DNA from: Verrucomicrobiota bacterium JB024 | GTDB lineage: Bacteria > Verrucomicrobiota > Verrucomicrobiia > Opitutales > Cerasicoccaceae | Length of the DNA: 64,000 bases | Assembly: GCA_030673825.1 (NCBI GenBank) | Contig: JAUTCS010000124.1 | Coordinates: forward strand, 1-64,000 | Reading direction: 5' to 3' | Shown: piece after piece, positions 15,886 to 26,132 of the stretch | How positions within the stretch are numbered: position 1 is the first letter of the stretch | Layout: every line of letters begins with the position of its first letter | Made by a program: the position numbers and the translations under genes | Notes under the pieces: model-generated | Told to the model about the DNA's origin: nothing | Databases searched by the model: none | Seen by the model: only the letters and a program-made list of their open reading frames with translations

Positions 15886-18800
15886 CTATTCCTCCACAAC
15901 CAGTAGAGAGCAGAGTCGAAGATTATCTACTAGGAAAGAACCCATGCTGCTGTTGGTGCTGGCGCTGTACAACCGCAGCCCATTGACCTTACCGAGATCA
16001 ACTCGAAAGGGTACATCACTAAATGTCTGCGTCTGCCCGCCCTCGTCGGTGAGCCGAATCTGGTAGACGTCTCCGCTGCCGGAGAGATCGTCAATCGTCA
16101 CCTCAACTCGATACCAACTATCTGGCGCCAACTCCGTCAAAGTGGCAATGCCGGAGTCGGTGTAATTCGCCAGGTAATGCGCCCCACTGCCGTCCTGATA
16201 ATCGAACATCAGGCAGTTTCCGTCAGTGCCGTCTTCGTTGAGTGAAAAAGCCGGAGAAAGATCGCTCTGGGACGAGGTTGGGACTTTGACATCAAAGACA
16301 ACAATCATCGCTTCGTTTTTATCTCCACCAGAAAAGGTATATGCCAACCCAGTATCCATGCCGTATGCAGACGAAGTATCAGTGTATGAGAATCCGGCTT
16401 CACTTAACCAAGGAAACGGCGAATGCTCCAGTAAGGTATCCGCCGAAATTCCGGCGCCTACATTTCCTTCGAGTGCACACGTACTCATCTCGTAACTGTC
16501 AGCGTGAGCCGTTTCATTGATCCTCACATTATCAACGATAACGGACCCCATCCTCGAACTGTCGGAATTGTTCCAGATATCTAATCGGGCCAACTCGCCA
16601 ATATTCATGCGAAATGGGATGTTTGCAGCAATCATCGTCGCCCCATCTTCAGGCTGAACGCAAACCGTGAAGCGGTCGTTCTGTCCCGTGAAACGCGGCA
16701 CGACCATTTCTATGCGATGCCAGACACCGGCCGCCAGAGGTATCCCCAGAGAATGCACGCCGCTGTTGCTCTGATACGCCAATTCATAGCCCCCCTGCCC
16801 ATCCGGATAATGCAAGAGCAAAAAGCTTCCGCGGTTACCCGCATTGTCGGCGTAACCTGCGTTTAACTGCAAGTCGGTGCCGGTCGGGTCGGGTATCTTG
16901 AAATCAAAGGTCGCCGCATGAATGTCAGAGAAGGGATGATCCATCAACTCATAGCCGATGCCTGCACCGATGCCTGCGCTTGTCGTTTGGTCGTAATAGA
17001 GCACGGGAGAGGACCCCAGCCATGGTATCGGTGAGCTTTCCGCGGAGAGCTCTACACCGACCATCGGATGCGATTGATTTCCCAGCGGAATCCAATCGCC
17101 TGCGGCTCCCATGTCGTTCGCAGGCGTTTTGCTTACTCGCACATTGGCAATTTGGAAGCTGCCAGTGGCCGCACTGCCCGTGTTGTTGACGAAACTTATG
17201 CTGCCCAGATTGCTAAGATTAAGCCGGAAAGGCAGATGGTAAGCGACGCGGGTCTCATTGGCCTCATTGGTTACCAGCAGGCTGTACTGGTCGCTGCCCT
17301 GAGAGATCGGATGGATGAGCATTTCAACACGCAGCCATTCTCCCATTGCCACCGGAATCCCCAAGAGAGTGGTACCGCTGTTGAGCTGGTTTCCAATGCC
17401 ATGACCGCCGGATCCGTCATCGACCCACAGGCGCAGAAAAGCGCCCCCAGCGCCGTTGGCGTCCTTGACGACCAAGCTGATGTTCTGGTTATTGTCGCCA
17501 CTATCCAGCACCTGGTAATCGAAAGCGATCGATAATGGCTCCAAGCCCGCAAAAGGCTCATAAAGGTCATACCGCACGCCGGCACCGATACCATAGTTGG
17601 ACGAGGTATCGGTGACCGTCATGCTGGCCTCATCGGAAAGCCATGGAAAAGGCGAGTCGTGAGTCGAGGTGGTAACTGTGACTCCACTTCCAATCCCACC
17701 AACCATGACAGGTCCGTCCAACGCCAACATGGCATCCCATGGTCCGTTTTCAATGTTATGATGAAAGAAAGGGCCGACCGCGTAGGCCGCCGGACTGATG
17801 GCTGTATTACCTCGCAAGGTCAAGCCGTCGACAGATTCCACGACAATCCCATAACCCGTTCCGGCATCAGCGACTGGCAAGGGGTCATTCACCGCAACGG
17901 GCGGCGCCCACATGTAATCTGTCACGATATTGTCTGCCAAGGTCAGACCATTAACTCCGCGTACAATGAGGGCCGTGTTCTGGGAATCCATAATCACGTT
18001 ATTGGCAATGGTAATATTTTTCTGAATGTAATTTGCCTTATAGTCGCCACCCTGGCGCACGATGATCGGTGCCTGTTCAATCGGATTTCGCCCGCATGCA
18101 CTATGGGTCAGCGTATTGTTTATGATTTGTGCGTCCTCCACATAGGGGCCTGCCCCCCAATACCGGGAGTGCCCGCCTAGGCTGATCCCACTACCATGCG
18201 TGTTTTGAGCGATGCAATCCTGCAGGACAATGTCCGGCGATTGCAGGCGAAACCCACGAGCCAGCGACCCGTTCACCGACACACGGCGAACCCGCCCGCC
18301 CTCGCTCAAGTAGCCCTCGATCATTGTGATCGTGTCGGAGGTAATGGTAATTGGCTGATCGAGCGTCAGGCGCTGCACTGTGATGGTCGCACCATATGCC
18401 AGGCTGGCCGCATCCCCTCCATGCCAGGGATCTTCGTCCAAATCGGCCAGACAGTCATTCTCATCGATGGTATAATTTTCGACATTCTCGACCGCGGTCA
18501 CATAACGTTCACCGATGAGTTCCATGGTCTCATGATCGTAGAAGTACATTTTCAGCGGCGTGCCGGCGTTGATCTCCTCTTTGGCCCGGTAATTAATCTT
18601 GCTCGAAATAATGGAGGTGGGCGACTCCGCCTTAACCAGGCGATTCAAGAACATGTATATGTTGACCCCATCATCGCCGAGATAGTTCAACGAGCAGTCT
18701 TCAATAATCGGCCCCCATCTGGAGTTATGCACATTGATCCCGTCCGCGTTGCAGGCCATCAGGCGGTTCGTTCCGGGGCGACGATCGATCACGCATCGAC

Positions 18801-19644
18801 GGAAGGTCAACCGACCACTGTCGTAACCAGCCACAATCCCGATGAACGGGCTGGAATACAGGGTGATATCTTCCAGCGTCACGTTTTCCCCGCCAGAAAT
18901 ACGGATGGCACGGGCAATACGCGGAAAGATCGCGATCAAATCCCCCGCCTCAAGACCGGAGTCTCCGACAGTCACTCCATAGAATCCGTTAAAACTGACA
19001 ATGTAATCTCCGTTGCCATCGACCGTGTTCCAATTAAAAGTCAGATAATAGCCGCAGACATCGGGCTTGAGTTCCCGGCTGACCGGGTCAAAGGCGGCTC
19101 CCCTCCACTTGCCACCCTCAAGCAGTTCTGCGGCGGGTTGCTCATAGCCACTGTCAAGATCGACATGAATCGTGTTATTCGTCGTATCAATGCTCGTGAC
19201 AACCCCTTGAATGAAGGGCAGAGGATCCCAATCCAGAGTCAGATTGCGCAGCGTCGTGTTCTTACATCTATTGAGGACCATGGCCGAGCGTGCGTTCTCC
19301 AGCCAGAGTGTCGAGCCTTGGAAGTCGATCGTTATCCCGTCAAGATTTTGAAACGCAACGTGCGTCGGATTTCCTAAGCCCGTAATCAGGGTATTGAATC
19401 GATAATCACCTTTCGGAACACTGATGTCAGTGATTCCATTTGCGATCTCACTTTCAACATACTCAATCATCGCAGCGCCTGCCTCGCGCTGCATTTGCTT
19501 ATCCGTGGCGCTCCACGATGCCATCGGCTCGGGATAGGGCTGAGCGACGAGCGAACTCACGACGATATAGTAAACAACCAGCAATGCTGAGAGAGTGCGC
19601 GCATGGCGCGATGAAACCAGGTGGGAAACAAGCGTATTTTTCAT
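15886..19644 (-). CDS. Secreted right-handed beta-helix protein with three C-terminal repeats
   Basis: A 1252-residue protein beginning with a signal peptide (hydrophobic LSALLVVYYIVVSSLVAQ). Residues about 60-640 are a parallel beta-helix with rungs such as NADGINVHNSRWGPIIEDC and NYLGDDGVNIY, where paired aspartates are candidate catalytic residues. The stretch LTLDWDPLPFIQGVV recalls GH110-type alpha-galactosidases, but the assignment is tentative. After about residue 660 a module of some 205 residues occurs three times, each starting with a SP-F/I-PWL motif (near 662, 870 and 1074) and ending in an N-VR strand; these look like jelly-roll carbohydrate-binding domains. ATG 19644 gives the signal peptide. 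Likely cuts or binds a glycan outside the cell. Confidence 0.7.
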   Translation of the reverse strand: MKNTLVSHLVSSRHARTLSALLVVYYIVVSSLVAQPYPEPMASWSATDKQMQREAGAAMIEYVESEIANGITDISVPKGDYRFNTLITGLGNPTHVAFQNLDGITIDFQGSTLWLENARSAMVLNRCKNTTLRNLTLDWDPLPFIQGVVTSIDTTNNTIHVDLDSGYEQPAAELLEGGKWRGAAFDPVSRELKPDVCGYYLTFNWNTVDGNGDYIVSFNGFYGVTVGDSGLEAGDLIAIFPRIARAIRISGGENVTLEDITLYSSPFIGIVAGYDSGRLTFRRCVIDRRPGTNRLMACNADGINVHNSRWGPIIEDCSLNYLGDDGVNIYMFLNRLVKAESPTSIISSKINYRAKEEINAGTPLKMYFYDHETMELIGERYVTAVENVENYTIDENDCLADLDEDPWHGGDAASLAYGATITVQRLTLDQPITITSDTITMIEGYLSEGGRVRRVSVNGSLARGFRLQSPDIVLQDCIAQNTHGSGISLGGHSRYWGAGPYVEDAQIINNTLTHSACGRNPIEQAPIIVRQGGDYKANYIQKNITIANNVIMDSQNTALIVRGVNGLTLADNIVTDYMWAPPVAVNDPLPVADAGTGYGIVVESVDGLTLRGNTAISPAAYAVGPFFHHNIENGPWDAMLALDGPVMVGGIGSGVTVTTSTHDSPFPWLSDEASMTVTDTSSNYGIGAGVRYDLYEPFAGLEPLSIAFDYQVLDSGDNNQNISLVVKDANGAGGAFLRLWVDDGSGGHGIGNQLNSGTTLLGIPVAMGEWLRVEMLIHPISQGSDQYSLLVTNEANETRVAYHLPFRLNLSNLGSISFVNNTGSAATGSFQIANVRVSKTPANDMGAAGDWIPLGNQSHPMVGVELSAESSPIPWLGSSPVLYYDQTTSAGIGAGIGYELMDHPFSDIHAATFDFKIPDPTGTDLQLNAGYADNAGNRGSFLLLHYPDGQGGYELAYQSNSGVHSLGIPLAAGVWHRIEMVVPRFTGQNDRFTVCVQPEDGATMIAANIPFRMNIGELARLDIWNNSDSSRMGSVIVDNVRINETAHADSYEMSTCALEGNVGAGISADTLLEHSPFPWLSEAGFSYTDTSSAYGMDTGLAYTFSGGDKNEAMIVVFDVKVPTSSQSDLSPAFSLNEDGTDGNCLMFDYQDGSGAHYLANYTDSGIATLTELAPDSWYRVEVTIDDLSGSGDVYQIRLTDEGGQTQTFSDVPFRVDLGKVNGLRLYSASTNSSMGSFLVDNLRLCSLLVVEE

Positions 19645-19913
19645 GGTAATGAATGGGGGATTCACGAGTAAGATTCATCCCCAGGCAGCCGGAACATTGA
19701 TCCGCTTCTGAGACTGAAAACAACGAATGAGACTCTGGCATGTCAGGTCATTCGAGATACGACTCTGGACAGGGGGGCTTACATGCGAGGAGGTATGCGA
19801 ATGTTTTGGGGGATATGAATAAAATAAATGAGTGTGCCTAAGATTGGGAAAACATGTGAGGCTCTTAACATTTGCCTGCGCATGTCTGGCGCCATACATG
19901 CCTTTCCTCGCGG

Positions 19914-21725
19914 TCAGGCATAGGCATTTGAGGTATGCTTACTGATCAGTGTTCGTGCAGCACTCAGGCTGACGGGGGTTTTGATGGTCAGACGAGGACG
20001 AAAAACCGACACGGAAAATGTTTTGTCGTAAAAATAATTCAGCCCGATATCGAGCAAACGGTCTAGAACTTCCCTATTTATATTTAGGGAATCGCTCGCT
20101 TTAAAATAGCCATCATTGGCAGATTTTCGAAATAGCCACAAGGGCTCGTCCCGATCGAATCTCGGCACGAGCAAGAAGATGTCATGACTATAAATCTCCA
20201 CGGCTCCGCCAAAGACGGTGACGGGGGCACGGTCGCTCAGGCAATAGGCCAGGCTGGGATGCTCCGGGTCCAGGGCTTGCTTGAAACGCACGTGATCCTC
20301 ATGCGAGGGCTTTCCCCATATGCGTTCTGCCAGGAAGCGCAGCATGCCCGCTTTCAGTTGCACTTGTTTTTCCAGGAAGCGCGCATCGCCATAAAGATTG
20401 TGCATACAATCTTCATCGGCGCTCAGATCGTACAACTGACACCATGCTTCACGTGTATCGTAAACGAGTTTCCAGTGCTGGCAGACAATACTCCGGGCGA
20501 ACGTGTCTTCACAAATCTGGGGGCGGTCTGCAGCAGGCCATGCGCTTGAACACGCCAAGCCGGGGGCAAGACTCTCACCATCCAGGCCACCCGGAGCTGG
20601 CACATTGGCCATCTCGCAGAGCGTGGGGAACAGGTCCACCAACTCAACCGGAGCATCGCACTGCGGAGAAGGCTTCTTTTCACAGGGTGCGGGCTTGATG
20701 ATTAACGGAACTTTGACGATCTCCTCGGATGAGACGCCGTTGATTTTATCATACAGGCCGCGGTAGCCCGCTTCATCCCCGTGGTCAGAGGTGAAGACAA
20801 TAATGGTAGTGTCGTATAATCCACCACTCTTAAGACCCTCGACAAATCGGCCGATCTCATGATCGATCAACTCGATATTTTTGTAATAGGTATCGACGAT
20901 GAACCGAAAATCGTTTTCTCCCACATTATAAATAGATGTTCCGTGGGCATAATCCTGAAAAATGTGTTCTGGCAGGCAGGACAACACCTCGACATCAGGA
21001 TATGCAGGAAGTTTCAATCCAGCGGGGTCTAGCCGATCGAACCACTCCTTGGGTAGCGTCGTGGGGTAATGCGGCCGATCGTAACTGAGCCACATGAAGA
21101 AGGGAGTCTCTGAGTCCTCGTCTAGAAATGCCAATGCCTGATCTGTGGTCCAGTACTCGAGCGAGTCCCGAGTTTCGGTCACATCGGATGCCTGTGAATG
21201 CCTCAGCATCCAAAAACTATCCGTGGACGCGCTTGAGGGAAAGCCTGGGTTTCGTCCACGAGGGTTGTGCCCGTGCTGCTGATCGGTCGGCCAAGGAATA
21301 CCCTTCCCTTTGCAGTAAGCCCGGTAATGGTTGCCCAGCGGCCTTGCCAGGTCTTCGTCCTCGGGAAGAGTTGGAGCTGCAACGTCAAAGTCCCACCGGG
21401 CAGCACTCATACAAAGCGTGTGAAACTTCCCAAAGGCTCCAGTCCTGTAGCCTTCCAGCTTGAAGCTTCGCTGTATCAGAGGCGTTGCAATAGGCAACTC
21501 ACCGTTGAATCCGTATTGATGGTTGGTTGCGCAGTACTGCCCGGAGAACATGGAGGCCCGTGAGGGCATGCAAATGGAGTTGTTACAGCGAGCCTGGGTG
21601 AAAATTACACCATCCTGTGCCAGCTTATCGAGATGGGGAGTCTGCACATTGGGATTCCCCATATAACTCAGGCAGCGGGCATTCCATTGGTCCGCTTGAA
21701 TGATAACAACAGAGGGTTTTCTCAT
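19914..21725 (-). CDS. Sulfatase, formylglycine type
   Basis: The 603-residue protein carries the sulfatase signature at C52-M-P-S-R56, where the cysteine is matured to formylglycine, followed by ASMFSGQY. An early aspartate in IQADQWN and a later DHGDEAG fit the calcium site. No signal peptide is visible, so it may act in the cytoplasm or leave by another route. It lies 33 bases after the GH2 gene on the same strand and is probably cotranscribed, removing sulfate from the oligosaccharide that the GH2 enzyme cleaves. Substrate position cannot be read from sequence. Confidence 0.85.
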   Translation of the reverse strand: MRKPSVVIIQADQWNARCLSYMGNPNVQTPHLDKLAQDGVIFTQARCNNSICMPSRASMFSGQYCATNHQYGFNGELPIATPLIQRSFKLEGYRTGAFGKFHTLCMSAARWDFDVAAPTLPEDEDLARPLGNHYRAYCKGKGIPWPTDQQHGHNPRGRNPGFPSSASTDSFWMLRHSQASDVTETRDSLEYWTTDQALAFLDEDSETPFFMWLSYDRPHYPTTLPKEWFDRLDPAGLKLPAYPDVEVLSCLPEHIFQDYAHGTSIYNVGENDFRFIVDTYYKNIELIDHEIGRFVEGLKSGGLYDTTIIVFTSDHGDEAGYRGLYDKINGVSSEEIVKVPLIIKPAPCEKKPSPQCDAPVELVDLFPTLCEMANVPAPGGLDGESLAPGLACSSAWPAADRPQICEDTFARSIVCQHWKLVYDTREAWCQLYDLSADEDCMHNLYGDARFLEKQVQLKAGMLRFLAERIWGKPSHEDHVRFKQALDPEHPSLAYCLSDRAPVTVFGGAVEIYSHDIFLLVPRFDRDEPLWLFRKSANDGYFKASDSLNINREVLDRLLDIGLNYFYDKTFSVSVFRPRLTIKTPVSLSAARTLISKHTSNAYA

Positions 21726-21758
21726 GACAGGTACTTGATAGTTATCCGGCAGAATAGC

Positions 21759-24700
21759 TCAGTGTATCTCATAGACTTCTATGCCGAAAAGAATGGCCTG
21801 GTTGGCTGCGATACGCGGGAAATGGAGCGTCAGCAGCGGCTCTATGACGGTTACCTCATAGCTTCGTCGCAGGGCGTGATGGGCACCCCCGGACTTATTC
21901 CAGATGTCCAGGTTCGATTCGACAGTTTCACCGTTGACCGCCACGTCGAATAGCCGCCAGCCACGGCAATCCGTCGCGCCGCCGACGCCGAACCACGGTT
22001 CAGAGAAATAGCAGACGATCCGATAGCGTCCTGGGCCGGTCCGGAAATGATACTTAAGCTGCTCCCGACCGAAGCGGTAATGGCGGTAAACTCCCGGCAG
22101 ACCACTGCCGCGAACCGGCGTAATCGTTTCGCCCCGGCTGGCCAGATCGTCGGGAATATTATCGAAGCGGCAAGCCCAGCTTTCCCAGCCCGTATTGGCA
22201 TTAATACTCCACGGCTTGTCCGCCTCCCACACCCTGCCGCTGGGGTCCCGATAATCAGTATCCGAGCCGCAGTTAATGCGAAACAATGCTCGAGCGTATT
22301 GCTCGTCAAGATCCCGCGGCTTTCCGATCCAGGCTTCCAGACTCGTGTCAACCGGCAGATGATCGAGAACAATCAAGTCCTCCGCCACCACATGACCATT
22401 CTGACGGGCGACGGCATGGAGAACTCCTGTTTCAGGTTCGACAGATTGCCATTCGAAGTGACTTCCCCTTCCGGGGTTTCGACGCACGCCCAGCGAGCAC
22501 TTGCCCACTCCGTTGAAGAGTTCGACCTCATCGCAGTTACTGTATATAGAGATGCAGCGAGCTCCCGGATTAGCCCATCGATACGGCCATGAATGCGAAA
22601 CAATGTAGACCATCGGATCACAGGTCGCATCCACGTAGTTTGCACGGAAGAGATAGTACAGGTCAGAGGGCTGATGCCAGGCCGTGACCAACCCTTTGTT
22701 GTTTATCGGACCGATTTTTCCATTGCCGGGGCCTTCGTAGTTTTCGGCAGTGCGTCCTGGATTGGGAAAACTGTTAAAAACCCAGTGAAAATGGCCGATG
22801 GCTTTGTTGCGCGCTTCCTCGGCGAGGCGGATTTTGGTTTCGATCGAGTAACAGGCCCAACTCTCACTGCGGTCATTTTCATTGCCGACATAAGGAATCT
22901 CGGTGTGAACGCCAAATGCCCGCCAAACGCCGTATTCTCCGACCAGTTGACAACTAGGCAAGTCATAGTCGTGGCAGTTTCCGCCGTAGGTTCCGCTCCA
23001 CTCCTGCGGCACATTCCAATCCGCCCCCTTGCCCCCGTTACATGTCGTAGTCAGTCTCCAGGCTGGACTCGTCGGGTCTAACTCACGGATAAGGTCACGC
23101 ATCTCCCGGGCGAAATCATCGGGAAGGGCTGACTCGTTCTGCAACCCCCACAAGATGATGGAAGGATGATTGCGACGCTCCTTCACCCACTCGGTAACGA
23201 TACGCCTGTGATTGGCTCTAAAGCGCTTATTATCGACCCAGATATGCGAACCGATCTGGGTCCAGCAAAGGATTCCTGCTTTGTCCCAGTGATCATAATA
23301 GCGCAAGCTGTGGGGATGGTGCGCGTCTCGAAATGCATTAAAACCCGCGGCTTTTATCATAGCTACATCCGCGTCAATCTGCTGGCTGGTGAAAGCATGA
23401 TCGCAACCGAGCAAATTTTCGTACTCGCACGTGCCGTTGAGAAAAACCGGCTTGCCGTTCAGCCTGAGCACACGCACATCATCGGGAGAAAGAACGTCAC
23501 CTTCGGCGGCGGGCAGAGGCTCGTATGTGGGGCGTGCGAGATTGAGTGGTTTTTGCGAGCTCCAGTCCGGCCCGCGAATGCCAAAGCAGGTCTCGCTGCG
23601 TTCCCACAATTTGCCCTCCGGCGAACGCAGTTCAATGGTCAGACGGTGGAGGTAGGGATCAATGTCCCGCCAACGATGCGGATGCAAAATTGCCGGAATA
23701 TCCCACTTTAATTCCAGTCTCCCCGCCTCTAGCTTCAGGCTCTTCTGCCATTGGTGAAAAAAGATGGTGCCTCCGTCGTTCAGGACCTCGCAGAACAACT
23801 CCGCCTCTACACCTTTGACTGAATCCAGGCAAATCGATGCCTGCAGCAGGGCCTGGTCTTCCGCATGGCTATTGGCGCGCTGCTCGACCACCACTCCCAT
23901 AGGGGCCAGCCGAACAGGTGTTTCGTCCGCGCACTCCAGAATGTTGGTCAGGCCGTTGTTGGCCTCCGTCCGTTCCACCATTCCGCTGGAGATAATTTTT
24001 CCGTGCCGGGATGCGCAGAAGGTATTATGATCGGCATCAGGCTTCAGGATCTTCGGCCACTCCACCCACCGCAGGCCGAAGGTTGTTTCCGTTTCATGGC
24101 TCAATTCGCCGTCCACATAGACCCGCGTTATTGCCAAATGCAGATCAGGACTCTCCGGGGACCAGAGCATAGGCTCCGCGATCGCCTCATAGGTGAAGTT
24201 GACAGCCGCTGGGTTATCATCGCCGAGCAATCTCTGTTCAGATTCGCGCAAACATGAGCCCACCGGTGAGAATAATTGCTGGCGTACAATAATCTCATGC
24301 GCGTGACCCTCTGGATTGAGTAAGGTTACCCGACTGGCCACCAAAGCCCGTTCATCTGAGACTTCCGGCGTCAACATATGCACGCCAAATGGCTCGATGC
24401 GGACGGGCCCGCAAAACTCAAGCCAGACAGGTCTGCTTATGCCAAATGGCTGGGTTCCCTCGGTGTTGGGCGCCCCCCAGCATCCTCCACAGACGAAGGG
24501 CAGATCGTCGATCCCCTCTGGATGGTGAGCCCGCACTGCCAGTAGATTTTCGCCCGGCTGGAGGGCCGGAGTAAGGTCCACCATAAATGTCGTCCTCCCC
24601 CCGACATGCGCCCCGCAGTGCCGACCGTTCAGATAAACATCGGCGTAGCTGCCCACTCCTTCAAAATAAGCGTAGACACGCTCATTCGCTCGATCGGGCT

Positions 24701-24959
24701 CCCATGTAATGAGCGTCTGATACCAGGCCGTCCCGTGCTGGTTGCCGTGACTCAATACCCGATAGCCGTGATAATCGTCCCAGTTGTGGGGGACGTGAAC
24801 CGTTTTCCAGCGTTCGCCCGTACCTCTTTTTCTCGCATGGCATGAGTCATCCGAGAGGATAGTATTCCAGTGCACCAACTGCCGCCGGTTGATCTTCCGG
24901 CATTGAGTGCTCGTGGCGGTTGTCGCCGGTATCGGGGCCAATAGTTCTGACTCAGACAT
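21759..24959 (-). CDS. Glycoside hydrolase family 2 enzyme with malectin-like C-terminus
   Basis: A 1066-residue GH2 protein: N-terminal sugar-binding jelly-roll (WYQTLITW, YLNGRHCGAHVGG), immunoglobulin-like strands, then a TIM barrel with acid/base E609 in LWGLQNES and candidate nucleophile E675 in LVGEYGVW. The last 170 residues (from ALFRINCGSDTDY to FGIEVYEIH) resemble a malectin-type carbohydrate-binding domain. Known GH2 activities include beta-galactosidase, beta-glucuronidase and beta-mannosidase; I cannot choose between them. No signal peptide is seen. A copy of the palindromic operator motif lies 42 bases upstream, and the sulfatase gene follows. Confidence 0.85.
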   Translation of the reverse strand: MSESELLAPIPATTATSTQCRKINRRQLVHWNTILSDDSCHARKRGTGERWKTVHVPHNWDDYHGYRVLSHGNQHGTAWYQTLITWEPDRANERVYAYFEGVGSYADVYLNGRHCGAHVGGRTTFMVDLTPALQPGENLLAVRAHHPEGIDDLPFVCGGCWGAPNTEGTQPFGISRPVWLEFCGPVRIEPFGVHMLTPEVSDERALVASRVTLLNPEGHAHEIIVRQQLFSPVGSCLRESEQRLLGDDNPAAVNFTYEAIAEPMLWSPESPDLHLAITRVYVDGELSHETETTFGLRWVEWPKILKPDADHNTFCASRHGKIISSGMVERTEANNGLTNILECADETPVRLAPMGVVVEQRANSHAEDQALLQASICLDSVKGVEAELFCEVLNDGGTIFFHQWQKSLKLEAGRLELKWDIPAILHPHRWRDIDPYLHRLTIELRSPEGKLWERSETCFGIRGPDWSSQKPLNLARPTYEPLPAAEGDVLSPDDVRVLRLNGKPVFLNGTCEYENLLGCDHAFTSQQIDADVAMIKAAGFNAFRDAHHPHSLRYYDHWDKAGILCWTQIGSHIWVDNKRFRANHRRIVTEWVKERRNHPSIILWGLQNESALPDDFAREMRDLIRELDPTSPAWRLTTTCNGGKGADWNVPQEWSGTYGGNCHDYDLPSCQLVGEYGVWRAFGVHTEIPYVGNENDRSESWACYSIETKIRLAEEARNKAIGHFHWVFNSFPNPGRTAENYEGPGNGKIGPINNKGLVTAWHQPSDLYYLFRANYVDATCDPMVYIVSHSWPYRWANPGARCISIYSNCDEVELFNGVGKCSLGVRRNPGRGSHFEWQSVEPETGVLHAVARQNGHVVAEDLIVLDHLPVDTSLEAWIGKPRDLDEQYARALFRINCGSDTDYRDPSGRVWEADKPWSINANTGWESWACRFDNIPDDLASRGETITPVRGSGLPGVYRHYRFGREQLKYHFRTGPGRYRIVCYFSEPWFGVGGATDCRGWRLFDVAVNGETVESNLDIWNKSGGAHHALRRSYEVTVIEPLLTLHFPRIAANQAILFGIEVYEIH

Positions 24960-25000
24960 AGTATGATCCTAGCCACGAATGGCAAATGTCCAAGGGCAGC

Positions 25001-25022
25001 CTGACTAACCGGAATGAGTCAG
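25001..25022. promoter_or_regulatory. Operator-like palindrome upstream of GH2 gene (site A)
   Basis: Outer arms CTGACT and AGTCAG are exact. The 16-base core at 25004-25019, ACTAACCGGAATGAGT, matches 12 of 16 positions of site D and is the most diverged of five copies in the window. Confidence 0.55.
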
Positions 25023-25124
25023 GCCTCCGGACGTGAAACAATGGGGCAAAGCGGCTTCGGGTATAACCAGAAGGCCGACACTTTTGCCTAAAAGCCTTTA
25101 TCCCGTTAGCAGCAGCTAGCAGGC

Positions 25125-26033
25125 TTACTTGTCCGCGTTGCGGCGAAACAAGCGTAGCGAAAGCAGTCCGACGGAAGCAATCCCCAGCACCAGTGAAATA
25201 CTGGAAGACTCAGGAATCGCCGTCTGACGGATGTTTTCGACTTCGGCAGCGGACAATGCTCCCGACGAGCCACTGCTGCTGCCGTAGATACGCAGGTCAT
25301 ACAGGTTGCTGTCGATGATCGCACGGTTGTTGGCCGCCGTTCCGGCGTTATACGAGTTACCCAGAACGATGGTGGATGTATCGCCCATGGCCAGGCCAGC
25401 TATAGTACCGACACTTCCCGAGGCATTGCCAAGATAGGTTGCGGCTACCGTTTCAGATCCGAAATAGAACTTAACGGCATCTTCAAATGTGCTCTGGGTC
25501 GAGTCGATGGTCATGGCGAAATAAACCCAGCCCTGATTGAGCATGTTATAGGTGCCGCTGTCTTTGCGGCTCGCTACTCCGCCCAGATTGTTCTGCACTC
25601 TGAGATAGTCATTGTTCAGATAAATCTGCATCTGGTCGCTACCATCGCCGTTGGAGATGGACAGGAGCCGTCCGCCGTTCTGGGAAGCATGCATGTTAAT
25701 CCATCCGGTCACGGTATAGGAGGTCATTCCATCAAAGACCGAGCCGGTAGAGGTGTTGTAACCACGTATACCGTATTGGACGGTGGCTGCACCATCATAG
25801 AGCGAGATGCCGGTGCCGCCAACACCTTCACCCTCGGCACTCCATGTCAGGCCCTGTCCGGTCAAATCCACACCGTTGGAGCCGGAGTCGTTAATGGTCG
25901 TGACTGAGGTTCCGGCGGGGCCGTCATTCAGGTTGTAATGAACCAGCAAGGTTTGTGAGTGAACTGCCGTTGCGCTAAGTGTAAAAAGGGCAATGGCCGG
26001 AATAATGAGACGAGTGTTTGGGATAACTTTCAT
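25125..26033 (-). CDS. Secreted LamG-type protein with PEP-CTERM-like tail
   Basis: A 302-residue protein with a signal peptide (IIPAIALFTLSATAVHSQ), a concanavalin/LamG-like beta sandwich (residues about 25-260), and a C-terminal sorting tail: PES, a hydrophobic segment SLVLGIASVGLLSL, and basic RLFRRNADK. Known: PEP-CTERM tails are cut and processed by exosortase; the third motif residue here is S rather than P. It is divergent from the LacI gene with the operator between them. Probably a surface glycan-binding protein. Confidence 0.75.
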   Translation of the reverse strand: MKVIPNTRLIIPAIALFTLSATAVHSQTLLVHYNLNDGPAGTSVTTINDSGSNGVDLTGQGLTWSAEGEGVGGTGISLYDGAATVQYGIRGYNTSTGSVFDGMTSYTVTGWINMHASQNGGRLLSISNGDGSDQMQIYLNNDYLRVQNNLGGVASRKDSGTYNMLNQGWVYFAMTIDSTQSTFEDAVKFYFGSETVAATYLGNASGSVGTIAGLAMGDTSTIVLGNSYNAGTAANNRAIIDSNLYDLRIYGSSSGSSGALSAAEVENIRQTAIPESSSISLVLGIASVGLLSLRLFRRNADK

Positions 26034-26080
26034 GGGCAGACATTATCCTTATAACGAGCCTTCGTATCAAAATATTGTTT

Positions 26081-26096
26081 ACTCATCAAGATGAGC
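26081..26096. promoter_or_regulatory. Operator-like palindrome beside the LacI gene (site B)
   Basis: ACTCATCAAGATGAGC: CTCATC and GATGAG are exact reverse complements over AA. It lies 36 bases before the LacI start and 47 bases before the divergent LamG gene, directly after a TTGTTT that could be the -35 element of the LacI promoter. Confidence 0.7.
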
Positions 26097-26132
26097 CAAT
26101 AGACTGATTTATACCTCAATCTATCTCCGTCG

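Noticed and set aside
18196-19377. 393-codon plus-strand open frame
   Set aside because: Antisense to the beta-helix protein; no signal peptide, motif or ribosome-binding site.
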